DNA of 64,000 nt from Pseudoxanthomonas sp. X-1 (GCF_020042665.1 NZ_CP083376.1:4453038-4517037), one strand, 5' to 3'. Counted from the first letter of the stretch, positions 17,178-26,833 are shown. The notes: generated by a model from the sequence alone, not told the origin. Made by a program: numbers and translations.

Positions 17178-18614
17178 TCAGCGCGCTGGCGCCCAGGTGA
17201 AGGTGGCCAGGGTGCGCGCGGGCAGGGCGGCGTGGAAGCCGACCGCGCCGTCGCGCACCGAGAACGTGCGCGGCGCGTCGGCGCTGTTGGTGACCACCAG
17301 CACGCGGCCACCGTCGGCGTTGACGAAGGCCACGTTGTCCACGCCGTCCACCTCGCCGCTGGAGTCCACGCGCCGCGCGCCGGGCCGCACGAAGCGGCTG
17401 GCGTGGGCCAGCGCGTAGTACTCGTCTGTACGCGTGACCGCGCCGCTGCGGGTGTCGACGTCGACCACGCCGCGGCAAGTGTCGCAGCCGCCGGCATGCG
17501 GGCCGCCGTCCTGGTCCAGCACCAGGTTCCAGAACAGCACGCCGCGCGCGCCGTGGCGCACCGATTCGATGATCAGGCGCCGCGCCTGCAGCGTCAGCCC
17601 GCCGCTGCGCAGCGGCTCCCAGTCGCCGCCCGAACACTCGGTCAGGTAGACGTCCTTGTCGGGGAAGGCCTGCCGCACCCTGGACTGCGCGTCAGGCGTG
17701 CCGCCGTAGCAATGCCAGGCCACCGCCGCGATGTAGCGGTTGGCCTTGGCATCGCGCAGCACGGCCAGCGGTTCCTCGGGCTTGTCCCAGTTGTGGTCCC
17801 AGTCGAACAGCAGCGGCGCCGCCTCGCCGCGCGCCGCCAGCAGCGGGCCGAGGTGCTCGCCGATGAAGAGCGCCCGCGCCGGCGCGTTAAGGCGCATGCC
17901 GGGATAGTCCTTGGGCTCGAAGTCCGGCTCGTTCTGCACGGTCAGCGCCCAGATCGGGATGCCCTGCTGCGCGTAGGCGTCGACATAGCGCAGCAGGTAG
18001 CGGGCGAACGCGTCGTAGGCCGCCGGGTCCAGCGTGCCGCGCACCAGGCTGCGGTTGGACTTCATCCACGCCGGCGCGCTCCAGGGCGAGGCCATGACCT
18101 TGAGCTGCGGATTGATCGCCAGGGCCGCGCGCGTCACCGGCACCACATCGCCCAGGTTGGGCGCGATGGAGAAGCGCGCCAGCCGCGGATCGGGCGCATC
18201 GCCCGGCGTGTCGTCCAGCGAGTAGTGGCGGCGCGAGAAGTCCGAGGCGCCGATGGTCAGCCGGGTGAAGCCCAGGCCCAGCCCGCCGTCCTGGCGACCG
18301 AACAGCTCTTGCAGCAGCGCCTCGCGCGCGGACGCCGGCAGCTGCTGCAGCACCTGCGCGGAGGCGTCGGTGATCGAGGCGCCGAAGCCGACCATCGCCT
18401 GGCGCGGCGCATCGGCATGGACCTCGATCGCGATCGGCAGCGCGGCCGGCGCGTCCAGCGCGACGGGCGCCATCGGCGCCAGCGCCTGGCGATGATCGTG
18501 CGTGGTCAGCCACGCCTGCACCTGCGGCGATGGCGTCTGCCCGGAGGCGCCGGCGCACAAGGCGAAGGCGAGGAACAGGCCGGGCAGGCCTGTGCGAAAC
18601 GACTGCCGGTTCAT
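17178..18614 (-). CDS. Secreted glycoside hydrolase family 30 enzyme
   Basis: 478 residues with a signal peptide (ending near ASGQ). GH30 landmarks: GFGASITDAS at the start of the barrel, SPWSAPAWMKSN, acid/base Glu229 in TVQNEPDFE, nucleophile Glu326 in YLTECSGG, and a C-terminal beta domain (VLVVTNSADAPRTFSV). The family includes glucosylceramidases, beta-1,6-glucanases and related enzymes; the substrate is not settled from sequence, but a beta-1,6-glucan or glucosyl substrate is likely. ATG 18614 is chosen over an upstream in-frame start because of the signal peptide. It diverges from a TonB receptor, with twin operators between. Confidence 0.92.
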   Translation of the reverse strand: MNRQSFRTGLPGLFLAFALCAGASGQTPSPQVQAWLTTHDHRQALAPMAPVALDAPAALPIAIEVHADAPRQAMVGFGASITDASAQVLQQLPASAREALLQELFGRQDGGLGLGFTRLTIGASDFSRRHYSLDDTPGDAPDPRLARFSIAPNLGDVVPVTRAALAINPQLKVMASPWSAPAWMKSNRSLVRGTLDPAAYDAFARYLLRYVDAYAQQGIPIWALTVQNEPDFEPKDYPGMRLNAPARALFIGEHLGPLLAARGEAAPLLFDWDHNWDKPEEPLAVLRDAKANRYIAAVAWHCYGGTPDAQSRVRQAFPDKDVYLTECSGGDWEPLRSGGLTLQARRLIIESVRHGARGVLFWNLVLDQDGGPHAGGCDTCRGVVDVDTRSGAVTRTDEYYALAHASRFVRPGARRVDSSGEVDGVDNVAFVNADGGRVLVVTNSADAPRTFSVRDGAVGFHAALPARTLATFTWAPAR

Positions 18615-18732
18615 GCCGCGCGGCCTCATCGACGGCCCCACAACCTGCCTCAAGCCCGCGCCAATGACATGCTGCGCCGCGCAAGATCCGCGCCGCGTGG
18701 TGTGTGCCGAGGGCGGTCTGACGTGGCGGACA

Positions 18733-18767
18733 TGCAATCGATTGCTTCAAGGGCTGCAATCGATTGA
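18733..18767. promoter_or_regulatory. Twin palindromic operators of LacI-family type
   Basis: Two copies of TGCAATCGATTG lie at 18733-18744 and 18755-18766. Each has the perfect palindrome CAATCGATTG with a central CG, the hallmark of LacI/GalR operators; the first extends to GCAATCGATTGC. Their centres are 22 bases apart, about two helical turns, so two dimers would bind the same face. They lie about 60 bases before the receptor ATG and about 120 before the GH30 ATG, suited to co-repress both until an inducing sugar is present. No LacI-family gene is in the window. Confidence 0.75.
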
Positions 18768-18825
18768 CACGCTTCGGCAGATGGCCGTATCACGGCGCCT
18801 GTCAGACGCCTGGGAGGGCAATCAG

Positions 18826-21624
18826 ATGACGTCCACTCCATCACGGGGGCCGTGTGCCTCCATCCGTCGCATGCCCGTCGTTCGCCGCCTCGCCAGCGCC
18901 TGCTGCCTGGCCCTGCTGGCGCTGCAGGCGCAGGCGCAGGCGCAGCAGACCGATCCTGGCCCGGTAAGCGAGGCGCAGGACGCCAAGACCCTGGACAGCG
19001 TCAAGGTCACCGGCATCCGCGCGGCGATCGCCAACGCGGTCGAGAAGAAGGCCGAGGCGACCTCGATCGTGGAGACCATCTCGGCCGAGGACCTGGGCAA
19101 GCTGCCCGATGTGTCCATCGCCGATTCGATCTCGCGCCTGCCCGGCCTGGCCACCCAGCGCGTGGACGGCCGCGCCCAGGTGATCAACATCCGCGGCATG
19201 TCCGAGCAGTTCGCCGGCACCCTGCTCAACGGGCGCGAACAGGTCAGCACCGGCGACAGCCGTGGCGTGGAGTTCGACCAGTATCCGTCCGAGCTGATCA
19301 ACGCGGTCACCGTCTACAAGACCCCGGACGCGGCGCTGATCGGCCAGGGCCTGTCCGGCACGGTCGATCTGCAGACCATCCGCCCGCTGGACCTGTCCGA
19401 GCGCCGCATCGTGTTCGGCGGGCAGGGCGAGTACAACTCGCTGGGCAAGCTCAGCGACGATGGCAAGGAGCGCGGCTATCGCGCCAGCGCCTCCTACGTG
19501 GACCAGTTCGCGGGCGACACCATCGGCGTGGCCCTGGGCGTGGCGCGGCTCAACTCGCCCTTCCAAGAGCAGCACTACAAGTCGTGGTGGTGGGCGGACC
19601 TGGACGGCGTGGACTGGGGCGACCCGCCCCAGGCCGGGCGCCCGGCCAACGCGATCACGCTGGAAGGCGCCGAGGGCTGGATCAAGTCGCGCGACCTCCA
19701 GCGCGATGGCGTGATGGGCGTGTTCGAGTTCAAGCCCAACGACCGCTTCCACTCGATCCTGGACCTGTACTACTCCAAGTTCGACCAGGACGAGGTGATG
19801 CACGGGACGATGTGGAACAACGACCCGTGGTTCGTCGGCGAGAACGGGCAGGGCGTGAGCTTCTCCAACGCCACCACCACCGACAAGGACGGCCGTCCGG
19901 TGGTGACCAGCGGCACCTTGAACAACGTGCAGCCGCTGGTGCGCAACGACAGCAACCGACGCCAGGACAAGCTGTTCTCGGTCGGCTGGAACAACGTCTT
20001 CAAGCTCGGCCAGGCCAGCACGCTCACCGCCGACCTCAGCTACTCGCGCGCCAAGCGCGACCAGTCCGCGCTGGAGCTGTACGCCGGGCGCCTGGACGGG
20101 CAGTCGATCGACTTCGACCTGAAGACCTCGCCGGGCTATTCGCAGTTCGCCCTGCCCGACATGGCCGATCCCAACGCCGTCTATCTGTGGGATCCGCAGC
20201 ATTACAACCACGACGGGCGCCTGGAGAACTCCCGGCAGAAGGACACCATCAAGGCCGGCCGCTTCAACTTCAACCACGAGCTGGACAACGCCGTGGTGCG
20301 CAGCGTCGATGTGGGCGTCAACCTCAACAAGCGCACCAAGGAGAAGTCGGCCGAGGTGTATTTCGCCTTCCTGCCGGGCGAAGTGCCGCAGCGGGTCGAT
20401 CCTTCGCTGCTGGACGCGCCGGTGTCGCTGGACTTCACCGGCATGGGCGATGTCATGGCGTTCAACCCGTGGGCGCTGATGGACCGCTACTACGACGTGG
20501 TGCTGAGCGAATCCAACGACGACCAGCGCAAGGACTTCACCGTCGAGGAGAAGGTCAATACCTACTACGTGCGCGCCAACCTCGACATGGACCTGACCGA
20601 CCGCATCCGCGTGCGCGGCAACGCGGGCATGCAATACATCACCACCGACCAGTCCTCCACCGGCTTCAACGCCTCCAACACCTCGCAGATCACCCCGCTG
20701 ACGCTGGGCACGCAGTACAGCGACTTCCTGCCCAGCGTGAACCTGATCTTCGACTTCGGCGAAGGCTGGCTGATCCGCGCCTCGGCGGCCAAGGTGATGA
20801 TGCGCCCGCCGATCAACTACCTCAGCGCCGATGCCGGCGCCGGGGTGATCGACAGCGGCGCCGAGGCCGGCCGCTGGTCGGGCAGCGGCGGCAACCCGCG
20901 GCTGGAGCCGTACCGGGCGATGGCCTTCGACCTGTCCTTCGAGAAGTACTTCGGCGAGGGCAGCTACGTCGGCCTGGCCCTGTTCCGCAAGAACCTGCAG
21001 ACCTACATCTACCGCCAGAACCTGACCTGGGACTTCAGCGGCTACACGCCCGATCCGGACGGCACCCAGCCGATCTCCAACATCGGCAACTTCAACACCT
21101 GGGCCAACGGCAAGGGCGGCTACATGCGCGGCGCCGAGCTGTCCACCGCGCTGTCGGGCGGCCTGATCAGCGATGCGCTGTCCGGCTTCGGCACCCAGCT
21201 CAACATCAGCTACACGGCCTCCTCGATCGATCCGGACCCCAACGACAACACGCCCGGCACCGACACCATCCCGGGCCTGTCCAAGATCGTGGCCAACGCC
21301 ACGGTGTACTACGAACAGCACGGCTTCTCGGCGCGCCTGAGCCAGCGCTACCGCGACGGCTACCGCGGCGAGTACAGCGCCCTGTTCGGCCAGCGCCAGT
21401 ACCGCAACACGCTCAGCGAGCGCACGCTGGACTTCCAGCTCAGCTACGCCTTCCCCAAGGGCAGCGCGCTGGAGGGCCTGACCCTGATCGGCCAGGTCAA
21501 CAACCTCACCGACGAACCGTTCCGGACCGAGGTCAGCGAGAGCACCGGCACCGGGCTGTTCTTCCCCGAGGAGTACACCAAGTACGGCCGCCAGTACCTG
21601 CTCGGCTTCCGCTACGAGCTGTAG
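18826..21624 (+). CDS. TonB-dependent receptor, carbohydrate-uptake type
   Basis: 932 residues: signal peptide (QAQAQAQQ end), TonB box-like LDSVKVTGI at about 61-69, plug domain starting IANAVEKKAEATSIVETISA and running through LPDVSIADSISRLPGLATQR, then a large barrel ending FRYEL. This plug style (ALxxKR/KKxA then SxExIGK-type blocks) is the Caulobacter/Xanthomonas subfamily tied to glycan uptake. An A/G-rich site (GGGAGGGC) precedes ATG 18826. Together with the divergent GH30 and the shared operators it forms a small polysaccharide-scavenging unit. No inner-membrane sugar transporter is nearby. Confidence 0.93.
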   Translation: MTSTPSRGPCASIRRMPVVRRLASACCLALLALQAQAQAQQTDPGPVSEAQDAKTLDSVKVTGIRAAIANAVEKKAEATSIVETISAEDLGKLPDVSIADSISRLPGLATQRVDGRAQVINIRGMSEQFAGTLLNGREQVSTGDSRGVEFDQYPSELINAVTVYKTPDAALIGQGLSGTVDLQTIRPLDLSERRIVFGGQGEYNSLGKLSDDGKERGYRASASYVDQFAGDTIGVALGVARLNSPFQEQHYKSWWWADLDGVDWGDPPQAGRPANAITLEGAEGWIKSRDLQRDGVMGVFEFKPNDRFHSILDLYYSKFDQDEVMHGTMWNNDPWFVGENGQGVSFSNATTTDKDGRPVVTSGTLNNVQPLVRNDSNRRQDKLFSVGWNNVFKLGQASTLTADLSYSRAKRDQSALELYAGRLDGQSIDFDLKTSPGYSQFALPDMADPNAVYLWDPQHYNHDGRLENSRQKDTIKAGRFNFNHELDNAVVRSVDVGVNLNKRTKEKSAEVYFAFLPGEVPQRVDPSLLDAPVSLDFTGMGDVMAFNPWALMDRYYDVVLSESNDDQRKDFTVEEKVNTYYVRANLDMDLTDRIRVRGNAGMQYITTDQSSTGFNASNTSQITPLTLGTQYSDFLPSVNLIFDFGEGWLIRASAAKVMMRPPINYLSADAGAGVIDSGAEAGRWSGSGGNPRLEPYRAMAFDLSFEKYFGEGSYVGLALFRKNLQTYIYRQNLTWDFSGYTPDPDGTQPISNIGNFNTWANGKGGYMRGAELSTALSGGLISDALSGFGTQLNISYTASSIDPDPNDNTPGTDTIPGLSKIVANATVYYEQHGFSARLSQRYRDGYRGEYSALFGQRQYRNTLSERTLDFQLSYAFPKGSALEGLTLIGQVNNLTDEPFRTEVSESTGTGLFFPEEYTKYGRQYLLGFRYEL

Positions 21625-21646
21625 GCGCCCCGGTAGCCAGTGATGG

Positions 21647-21722
21647 GTGTGGGAGCCGCCACGGCGGCGATGGGGCTCTACCGGGAAAGCCCAATCGCCG
21701 CCGTGGCGGCTCCTACCCACAC
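21647..21722. repeat. Palindromic intergenic repeat, copy 1 of 3
   Basis: Inverted arms GTGGGAGCCGCCACGGCGGC and its near reverse complement (GCCGCCGTGGCGGCTCCTAC) flank a core containing TACCGGGAAAGCCC. The element begins about 22 bases after the receptor stop and could act as a transcription end or mRNA stabiliser. The same arms recur at 24613-24680 and, inside recB, at 49121-49245. Confidence 0.75.
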
Positions 21723-21876
21723 AGGCGGCAGCGCGGTTCATGCAACACTGCTTGAATCGCTGACAGAATCGTCAGCGTGCTGTCAGGAAGGCGTTGGGAC
21801 GCGGTGGACACACTGGCGCCGTACCTTTCGACAGGACCGCCGCATGAGCATCGCTCCCGCCACCTACCACGACGCC

Positions 21877-22560
21877 ATGAAACTGCTGATCATCGAGGAC
21901 GAGCCCAAGACCGCCGGCTACCTGACCCGGGGCCTGGGCGAGCAGGGCTACAGCGTCGATCACGCCGCCAACGGCGTGGACGGCCTGCACCTGGCCCTGA
22001 CCGGCGACTACGACGCCATCGTGCTGGACGTGATGCTGCCGGGCATGGACGGGCTGCAGGTGATGCAGTCCCTGCGCGCCCAGCGCGACACGCCTGTGAT
22101 CATGCTCACCGCGCGCGACCAGGTCGACGACCGCCTGCGCGGCCTGGGCGCGGGCGCCGACGACTACCTGATCAAGCCGTTCTCCTTCCTGGAGCTGCTC
22201 GCGCGCGTGCAGGCCATCACCCGCCGCGGCCGCGCCCACGAGTCCACCCAGATCCAGGTCGGCGACCTGCACATCGATCTGCTCGCCCGCCGCGCCACCC
22301 GCCGTGGCCGCCGCCTGAACCTGTCGGCCAAGGAGTTCGCGCTGCTGGCCGCGCTGGCGCGCCGCCGCTCGCAGATCCTGTCCAAGACCGTGATCACCGA
22401 GACGGTGTGGGACATCAACTTCGACACCAACACCAACGTGGTGGAAGTGGCGATCAAGCGCCTGCGCGCCAAGCTGGAGTATCCGGGCGAGACCAAGCTG
22501 CTGCACACCGTGCGCGGCATGGGCTACGTGCTGGAGCAGCGCGAGGGCGAGGTGGCATGA
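21877..22560 (+). CDS. Heavy-metal type two-component response regulator (OmpR family)
   Basis: 227 residues. Receiver domain about 1-112 with phosphoacceptor Asp51 (VLDVMLPGMDG) and conserved Lys in LIKPFSF, then an OmpR-type winged helix (LNLSAKEFALLAALARR, VEVAIKRLRAKLE). It is closest in pattern to the CusR/CopR/IrlR/CzcR group. I start at ATG 21877 (MKLLIIEDE); ATG 21844 would add 11 residues. It overlaps the kinase start by four bases. No metal efflux genes are in the window, so its target is unknown. Confidence 0.92.
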   Translation: MKLLIIEDEPKTAGYLTRGLGEQGYSVDHAANGVDGLHLALTGDYDAIVLDVMLPGMDGLQVMQSLRAQRDTPVIMLTARDQVDDRLRGLGAGADDYLIKPFSFLELLARVQAITRRGRAHESTQIQVGDLHIDLLARRATRRGRRLNLSAKEFALLAALARRRSQILSKTVITETVWDINFDTNTNVVEVAIKRLRAKLEYPGETKLLHTVRGMGYVLEQREGEVA

Positions 22561-23999
22561 CCACCCGCTCCATCGCGGCGCGGCTGGCCCTGATGTTCGG
22601 GCTGGCGGCCACGGTGGTGCTGGCGGTGCTGGCTGTCTCGCTGTTCCTGTTCCAGTCCTACGAGCTGCAGCGCAACCAGCGCGAGCAGCTCAGCGCGCGG
22701 CTGATGCTGGTCGAGCGCCTGGCCCAGCGCGCCAACGACGCCGAGCACTGGTCGTACTTCCGCGAGAAGCTGGCCGACTTCACGCCCGAGGACGGCAGCC
22801 TGTACTTCCTGGCCGACAGCGCGGACCCGCGCTTCCGGGTGGGCAACGGCTTCCTGGACCGGGCCAGCTTCGATGCGCATGGCGAAGGCTTCGGCAGCGC
22901 CTCGCTGCCCAACGGCCAGCGCTACATCACCCTGACCCACGCCCTGCCGGCGATGGGCGAGCGCCCGGCGGTGCAGCTGATGGTCGCCGCCGGCCGGCGC
23001 GACGTGGAGGCCGCCGAGTGGCTGCAGGCCGTGGGCATCGTGGTGCTGTGCGTGGTCGCCATCGGCCTGGTGTCCGGGCTGGGCTGGTGGATCGCCCGCC
23101 GCGGCCTGGCGCCGGTGGACCGGCTGAGCGAACACGCCCGCCGCCTCGACGTGCGCGACGTCACCCTGCGCCTGCCCGCCAACGACCTGCCGACCGAGCT
23201 GGATGGCCTGGTGGTCTCGCTCAACGAGGCCCTGACCCGGCTGCAGCGCGCCTACGAACAGCTCAACGCCTTCAACGCCGATGTGGCCCATGAACTGCGC
23301 ACGCCGCTGGGCAACCTGATCGGCGAGACCCAGGTGACGCTCTCGCGCGCCCGCACGGCCGAGGAGATGGAGGCCACGCTGCAGTCCAACCTGGAAGAGC
23401 TCGAACGCCTGCGCAACATCGTCAACTCGATGCTGTTCCTGGCCCGCGCCGACCGCGGCGAGACCGCGCGCGACCTGGTCGAGGTCTCGCTCAACGAGGC
23501 CACCACGCACGCGGCCGAGTTCATGGAAATGCTGATGGAAGACGCCGGCCTGGAGCTGCGCATCCGCGGCGATGCCCGCGCCTGCGTGGAGCAGTCGCTG
23601 TACGCGCGCGCCATCACCAACCTGCTGGACAACGCGCTGCGCCATGGCACGGCCGGCAGCGCGGTGGACGTGGACATCGCCGAGGGGGCCGACGCGGTGA
23701 CGGTGACCGTGCGCAACCAGGCCGCGCCGATCCCGCCGGAGAAGCTGGCGCATCTGTTCGACCGGTTCTACCGTGCCGACCCCTCGCGCACCGGCAGCGA
23801 CCAGAGCCACGGCCTGGGCCTGGCCATCGTCAAGGCGGTCGCGCAGCTGCACGGCGGCAGCGTGTTCGCGCAGTCGCGCGGGGGCGAGGTCGCCATCGGC
23901 CTGCGCCTGCCGCGCGTGACCCCGCCCGCGCCGACCCGCGTCGAGAAGCCCGGCCGCGCCGGGCGCGAACCCGCGCAGCTGCCGCAACCCTCGCACTGA
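22557..23999 (+). CDS. Heavy-metal type sensor histidine kinase
   Basis: 480 residues: membrane helix about 12-34, periplasmic sensor region about 35-155, second helix about 160-180, HAMP linker, HisKA with His245 in VAHELRTPLGNL, and a HATPase domain (NLLDNALRHG, GLGLAIVKAVAQLHGG). The CusS/IrlS pattern fits its partner regulator. The ATGA overlap with the regulator gene indicates coupled translation. Signal is probably a divalent metal or envelope stress; not shown by the sequence. Confidence 0.92.
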   Translation: MTTRSIAARLALMFGLAATVVLAVLAVSLFLFQSYELQRNQREQLSARLMLVERLAQRANDAEHWSYFREKLADFTPEDGSLYFLADSADPRFRVGNGFLDRASFDAHGEGFGSASLPNGQRYITLTHALPAMGERPAVQLMVAAGRRDVEAAEWLQAVGIVVLCVVAIGLVSGLGWWIARRGLAPVDRLSEHARRLDVRDVTLRLPANDLPTELDGLVVSLNEALTRLQRAYEQLNAFNADVAHELRTPLGNLIGETQVTLSRARTAEEMEATLQSNLEELERLRNIVNSMLFLARADRGETARDLVEVSLNEATTHAAEFMEMLMEDAGLELRIRGDARACVEQSLYARAITNLLDNALRHGTAGSAVDVDIAEGADAVTVTVRNQAAPIPPEKLAHLFDRFYRADPSRTGSDQSHGLGLAIVKAVAQLHGGSVFAQSRGGEVAIGLRLPRVTPPAPTRVEKPGRAGREPAQLPQPSH

Positions 24000-24064
24000 C
24001 CGGCGCGTTTAAAGTGCACGGGTCGGCCCCTGGGCCGCCGTGCCGAAGGACCGCGTCGCCCGCC

Positions 24065-24571
24065 ATGGTCGCCTCCCTGCTGTCCACGCTCCTGGCCGCC
24101 GCCGCGGCCACCGCGCCGGCCGCGCGCACCGTCACCGTGCAGACGCAGGTGCCGGCCCACTGCCTGGCCCTGTACCAGGACGCGCCGCACGGCAGCCATC
24201 TGCTGGTCTCGGCCGACACCTTGCAGGCGCTAGCCGAGGAGCGCGGCGACGGCCTGCCGCTGGATGCGCGCATGGTGCGGATCATGGGCAAGCGCGCCAA
24301 GGCGGTGCTGGCCGCGGCCAAGGACCAGCCGGCCGATGCGCAGGGCTGCCAGCCGGTGTCGCTGGCACCGCTGCACGATGCCGGCTACGTCGCCATCCCC
24401 CTGATCGAGGCCGGCCGCGTGGCGGTGTGGTCGGCGCAGTCAAATGCGTTGGCGGCCACGCTGCGCATCCGCCAGGACAGCTGCGGCCTCGACGCCCCGG
24501 CCGGCGGCTTCAGTGCCAGCATCGACGGCGAGGCCACCGCCTTCTTCGCCATGATCACCTGTGTGACTTGA
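24065..24571 (+). CDS. Hypothetical exported protein
   Basis: 168 residues with an Ala-rich N-terminal hydrophobic segment (MVASLLSTLLAAAAATAPAA) that reads as a signal peptide, followed by a domain with four Cys (AHCLALYQD, AQGCQPVSL, QDSCGLDAP, MITCVT). No family recognised. It follows the kinase after 65 bases on the same strand and precedes a palindromic repeat that may end its transcript. A role in the metal response is possible by position only. Confidence 0.6.
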   Translation: MVASLLSTLLAAAAATAPAARTVTVQTQVPAHCLALYQDAPHGSHLLVSADTLQALAEERGDGLPLDARMVRIMGKRAKAVLAAAKDQPADAQGCQPVSLAPLHDAGYVAIPLIEAGRVAVWSAQSNALAATLRIRQDSCGLDAPAGGFSASIDGEATAFFAMITCVT

Positions 24572-24612
24572 GCGCGGATCTCGCGCTCAAGCGTCCCCTT
24601 GCAGGCTCCAAG

Positions 24613-24680
24613 GTGGGAGCCGCCATGGCGGCGATGGGACCTTCCCGGTAGCGCCACATCGCCGCCATGGCGGCTCTCAC
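24613..24680. repeat. Palindromic intergenic repeat, copy 2 of 3
   Basis: Arms GTGGGAGCCGCCATGGCGGC and GCCGCCATGGCGGCTCTCAC flank a short core with CTTCCCGGTA, the reverse of the core in copy 1. It sits between two convergent genes and may stop transcription from both sides. Confidence 0.75.
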
Positions 24681-24721
24681 CAGACGCGCGCTTTCGCTCC
24701 GAGGCCTGCCGGCACGGACGC

Positions 24722-25624
24722 TCAATCCGCGCGCGCCGGCGCCTGCAGGCGCTGCGCCAGCAGCGCGTGCAGCTGGCGCACGGCGGGCGAGAACTGGCGC
24801 CGGTGCGGGCACACCAGCAGGATCGGGAAGGGTTCGCCGAACTGCGGCAGCAGCCACTCCAGCCGGCCGGCGGCGATGTCGCGATGCACGTCCAGCCACG
24901 ACTTGTAGGCGATGCCGTGGCCGGCCAGCGCCCACTGCCGGGTCACATCGGCGTTGTTGCTGAGCAGCTGGCCGCGCACCTGGACCACCTGGCGCTGGCC
25001 GTCCACGTCGAAGTTCCAGCGGTCGTAGGCGCGGCCGCCGAGCATGTACAGCACCGCCTCGTGCTCGCGCAGGTCCTCCAGGCGGGCGGGTCGCCCGCGC
25101 CTGGCGATGTACTGCGGCGAGGCCACCAGCACGTGGCGGTTGTCGGGCAGCAGCGGCAGGGTCACGTAGCGCGCGTCGTCGAAGCGCCCCTGCCGCACGG
25201 CCGCGTCCACCGGCTCGCGGAACACGTCGGTGACCTGGTCGGACAGCAGCAGCTGCACGCTCAGCCTGGGGTGGGCGGCATGGAAGTCGTCCAGCCAGGG
25301 CAGCAGGATGTTGCGGCCCAGGTCGGAGGGCGCGGCCAGGCGCAGGGTGCCGGACAGCGGGGCGTCGTCGCCGCGCAGGCGCTCGCGGCCCTGGCGCAGG
25401 GTGTCGAGCACCTCGCGCGCGGTTTCCAGGTACTGCTCGCCCTCGGCGGTCAGGCGCAGGGCGCGCGTGGTGCGCACGAACAGGCGCAGGTCCAGCTCGC
25501 GCTCCAGCCGCTTGATCGCCGCGCTGGCCTGGCCGGGCAGCAGGCCGGCCTCGCGCGCGGCCGCCGAGAAGCTGCCCAGCGCCGCGGTGCGCACGAACAG
25601 CGCCAGGTCGTCGAGCCGGACCAT
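24722..25624 (-). CDS. LysR-family transcriptional regulator
   Basis: 300 residues. N-terminal winged HTH (VRLDDLALFVRTAALGSFSA through AAIKRLERELDLRLFVRTTR, residues 2-60) and a periplasmic-binding-like effector domain (about 90-290; LRLAAPSDLGRNILLPWL). It diverges from a medium-chain dehydrogenase gene with about 100 bases between starts, a common regulator/target arrangement. The effector is unknown. Confidence 0.92.
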   Translation of the reverse strand: MVRLDDLALFVRTAALGSFSAAAREAGLLPGQASAAIKRLERELDLRLFVRTTRALRLTAEGEQYLETAREVLDTLRQGRERLRGDDAPLSGTLRLAAPSDLGRNILLPWLDDFHAAHPRLSVQLLLSDQVTDVFREPVDAAVRQGRFDDARYVTLPLLPDNRHVLVASPQYIARRGRPARLEDLREHEAVLYMLGGRAYDRWNFDVDGQRQVVQVRGQLLSNNADVTRQWALAGHGIAYKSWLDVHRDIAAGRLEWLLPQFGEPFPILLVCPHRRQFSPAVRQLHALLAQRLQAPARAD

Positions 25625-25724
25625 TTTCTCTCCTGCAGTGAAAGTGATGCTCGATTCTGCCGGTTAACACGGCAAAACGCGCGGAGCAAGATGGGCGCCT
25701 GTCCCCACTTCACGGAGCTTCCCC

Positions 25725-26735
25725 ATGAAAGCCGTCGCCTATCTCCAGGCTGGCCTGCCCATCGACGACCCGGCCGCGCTGGTCGATGTCGACCTGCCCC
25801 AGCCCGTGCCGGGCCCGCGCGACCTGCTGGTCAAGGTCCACGCCGTGTCGGTCAACCCGGTCGACACCAAGGTGCGCCATCGCGCGCAGGTGACCGAGCC
25901 GCGCGTGCTCGGCTGGGACGCGGTCGGCACGGTCGAGGCGGTGGGCGAGGCGGTGACCCTGTTCAAGCCGGGCGAGGTCGTCTACTACGCCGGGTCGATC
26001 AACCGCCCCGGCAGCAACGCCGAATACCAGCTGGTGGACGAGCGCATCGTCGCGCGCAAGCCGGCCAGCCTGGACGATGCCCAGGCCGCCGCGCTGCCGC
26101 TGACCGCCATCACCGCCTGGGAGCTGCTGTTCGACCGCCTGCGCATCCCGGAGGGCCAGGGCGAAGGCCAGGTGCTGCTGGTCACCGGCGCGGCCGGCGG
26201 CGTGGGCTCGATCCTGGTGCAGCTGGCGCGCAAGCTGACCGCACTGACCGTGGTCGGCACCGCCTCGCGCCCCGAGACCCAGGCCTGGGTGCGCGACCTG
26301 GGCGCGCACCACGTCATCGACCACAGCCAGCCGCTGGGTCCGCAGCTGCAGGCGCTGGGCATCGAACAGGTCCAGCACGTGGCCAGCCTCACCCACACCG
26401 GCAGCTATTACGAGCAGTTCATCGAGCTGCTAGCGCCGCAGGGCCAGCTGGCGCTGATCGACGACCTGCCCTCGCTCGATGCGATGCCGCTCAAGCCCAA
26501 GAGCCTCTCGCTGCACTGGGAGTCCATGTTCACCCGCTCGGTGTTCCAGACCCCGGACATGCAGGCCCAGCACGACCTGCTCACCCGCGTGGCCGCGCTG
26601 ATCGATGCAGGCACCCTGCGCACCACCTTCGGCGAGCACTACGGGACCCTCAACGCCGCCAACCTGCGCCGCGCCCATGCCCTGATCGAAAGCGGCAAGG
26701 CCAAGGGCAAGCTGGTGCTGGAAGGCTTCGACTGA
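25725..26735 (+). CDS. Zinc-binding alcohol dehydrogenase family / quinone oxidoreductase-like protein
   Basis: 336 residues of the MDR superfamily: GroES-like N-terminal domain (VSVNPVDTKVR) and a Rossmann domain with VTGAAGGVGSILVQLA near residue 165. Catalytic zinc ligands are not evident, which puts it with the zinc-independent quinone-oxidoreductase-like group, NADPH-dependent. The divergent LysR gene probably controls it. Confidence 0.9.
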   Translation: MKAVAYLQAGLPIDDPAALVDVDLPQPVPGPRDLLVKVHAVSVNPVDTKVRHRAQVTEPRVLGWDAVGTVEAVGEAVTLFKPGEVVYYAGSINRPGSNAEYQLVDERIVARKPASLDDAQAAALPLTAITAWELLFDRLRIPEGQGEGQVLLVTGAAGGVGSILVQLARKLTALTVVGTASRPETQAWVRDLGAHHVIDHSQPLGPQLQALGIEQVQHVASLTHTGSYYEQFIELLAPQGQLALIDDLPSLDAMPLKPKSLSLHWESMFTRSVFQTPDMQAQHDLLTRVAALIDAGTLRTTFGEHYGTLNAANLRRAHALIESGKAKGKLVLEGFD

Positions 26736-26833
26736 GGCCGGCGACGCCTCGCGCTCCGCGTGTCCGGGCCAGCGCCTGCCGCGCGCGCAGCGCACGCGGC
26801 ATACTCGCGGCCCACGCAGGCAACCGACGAGCC

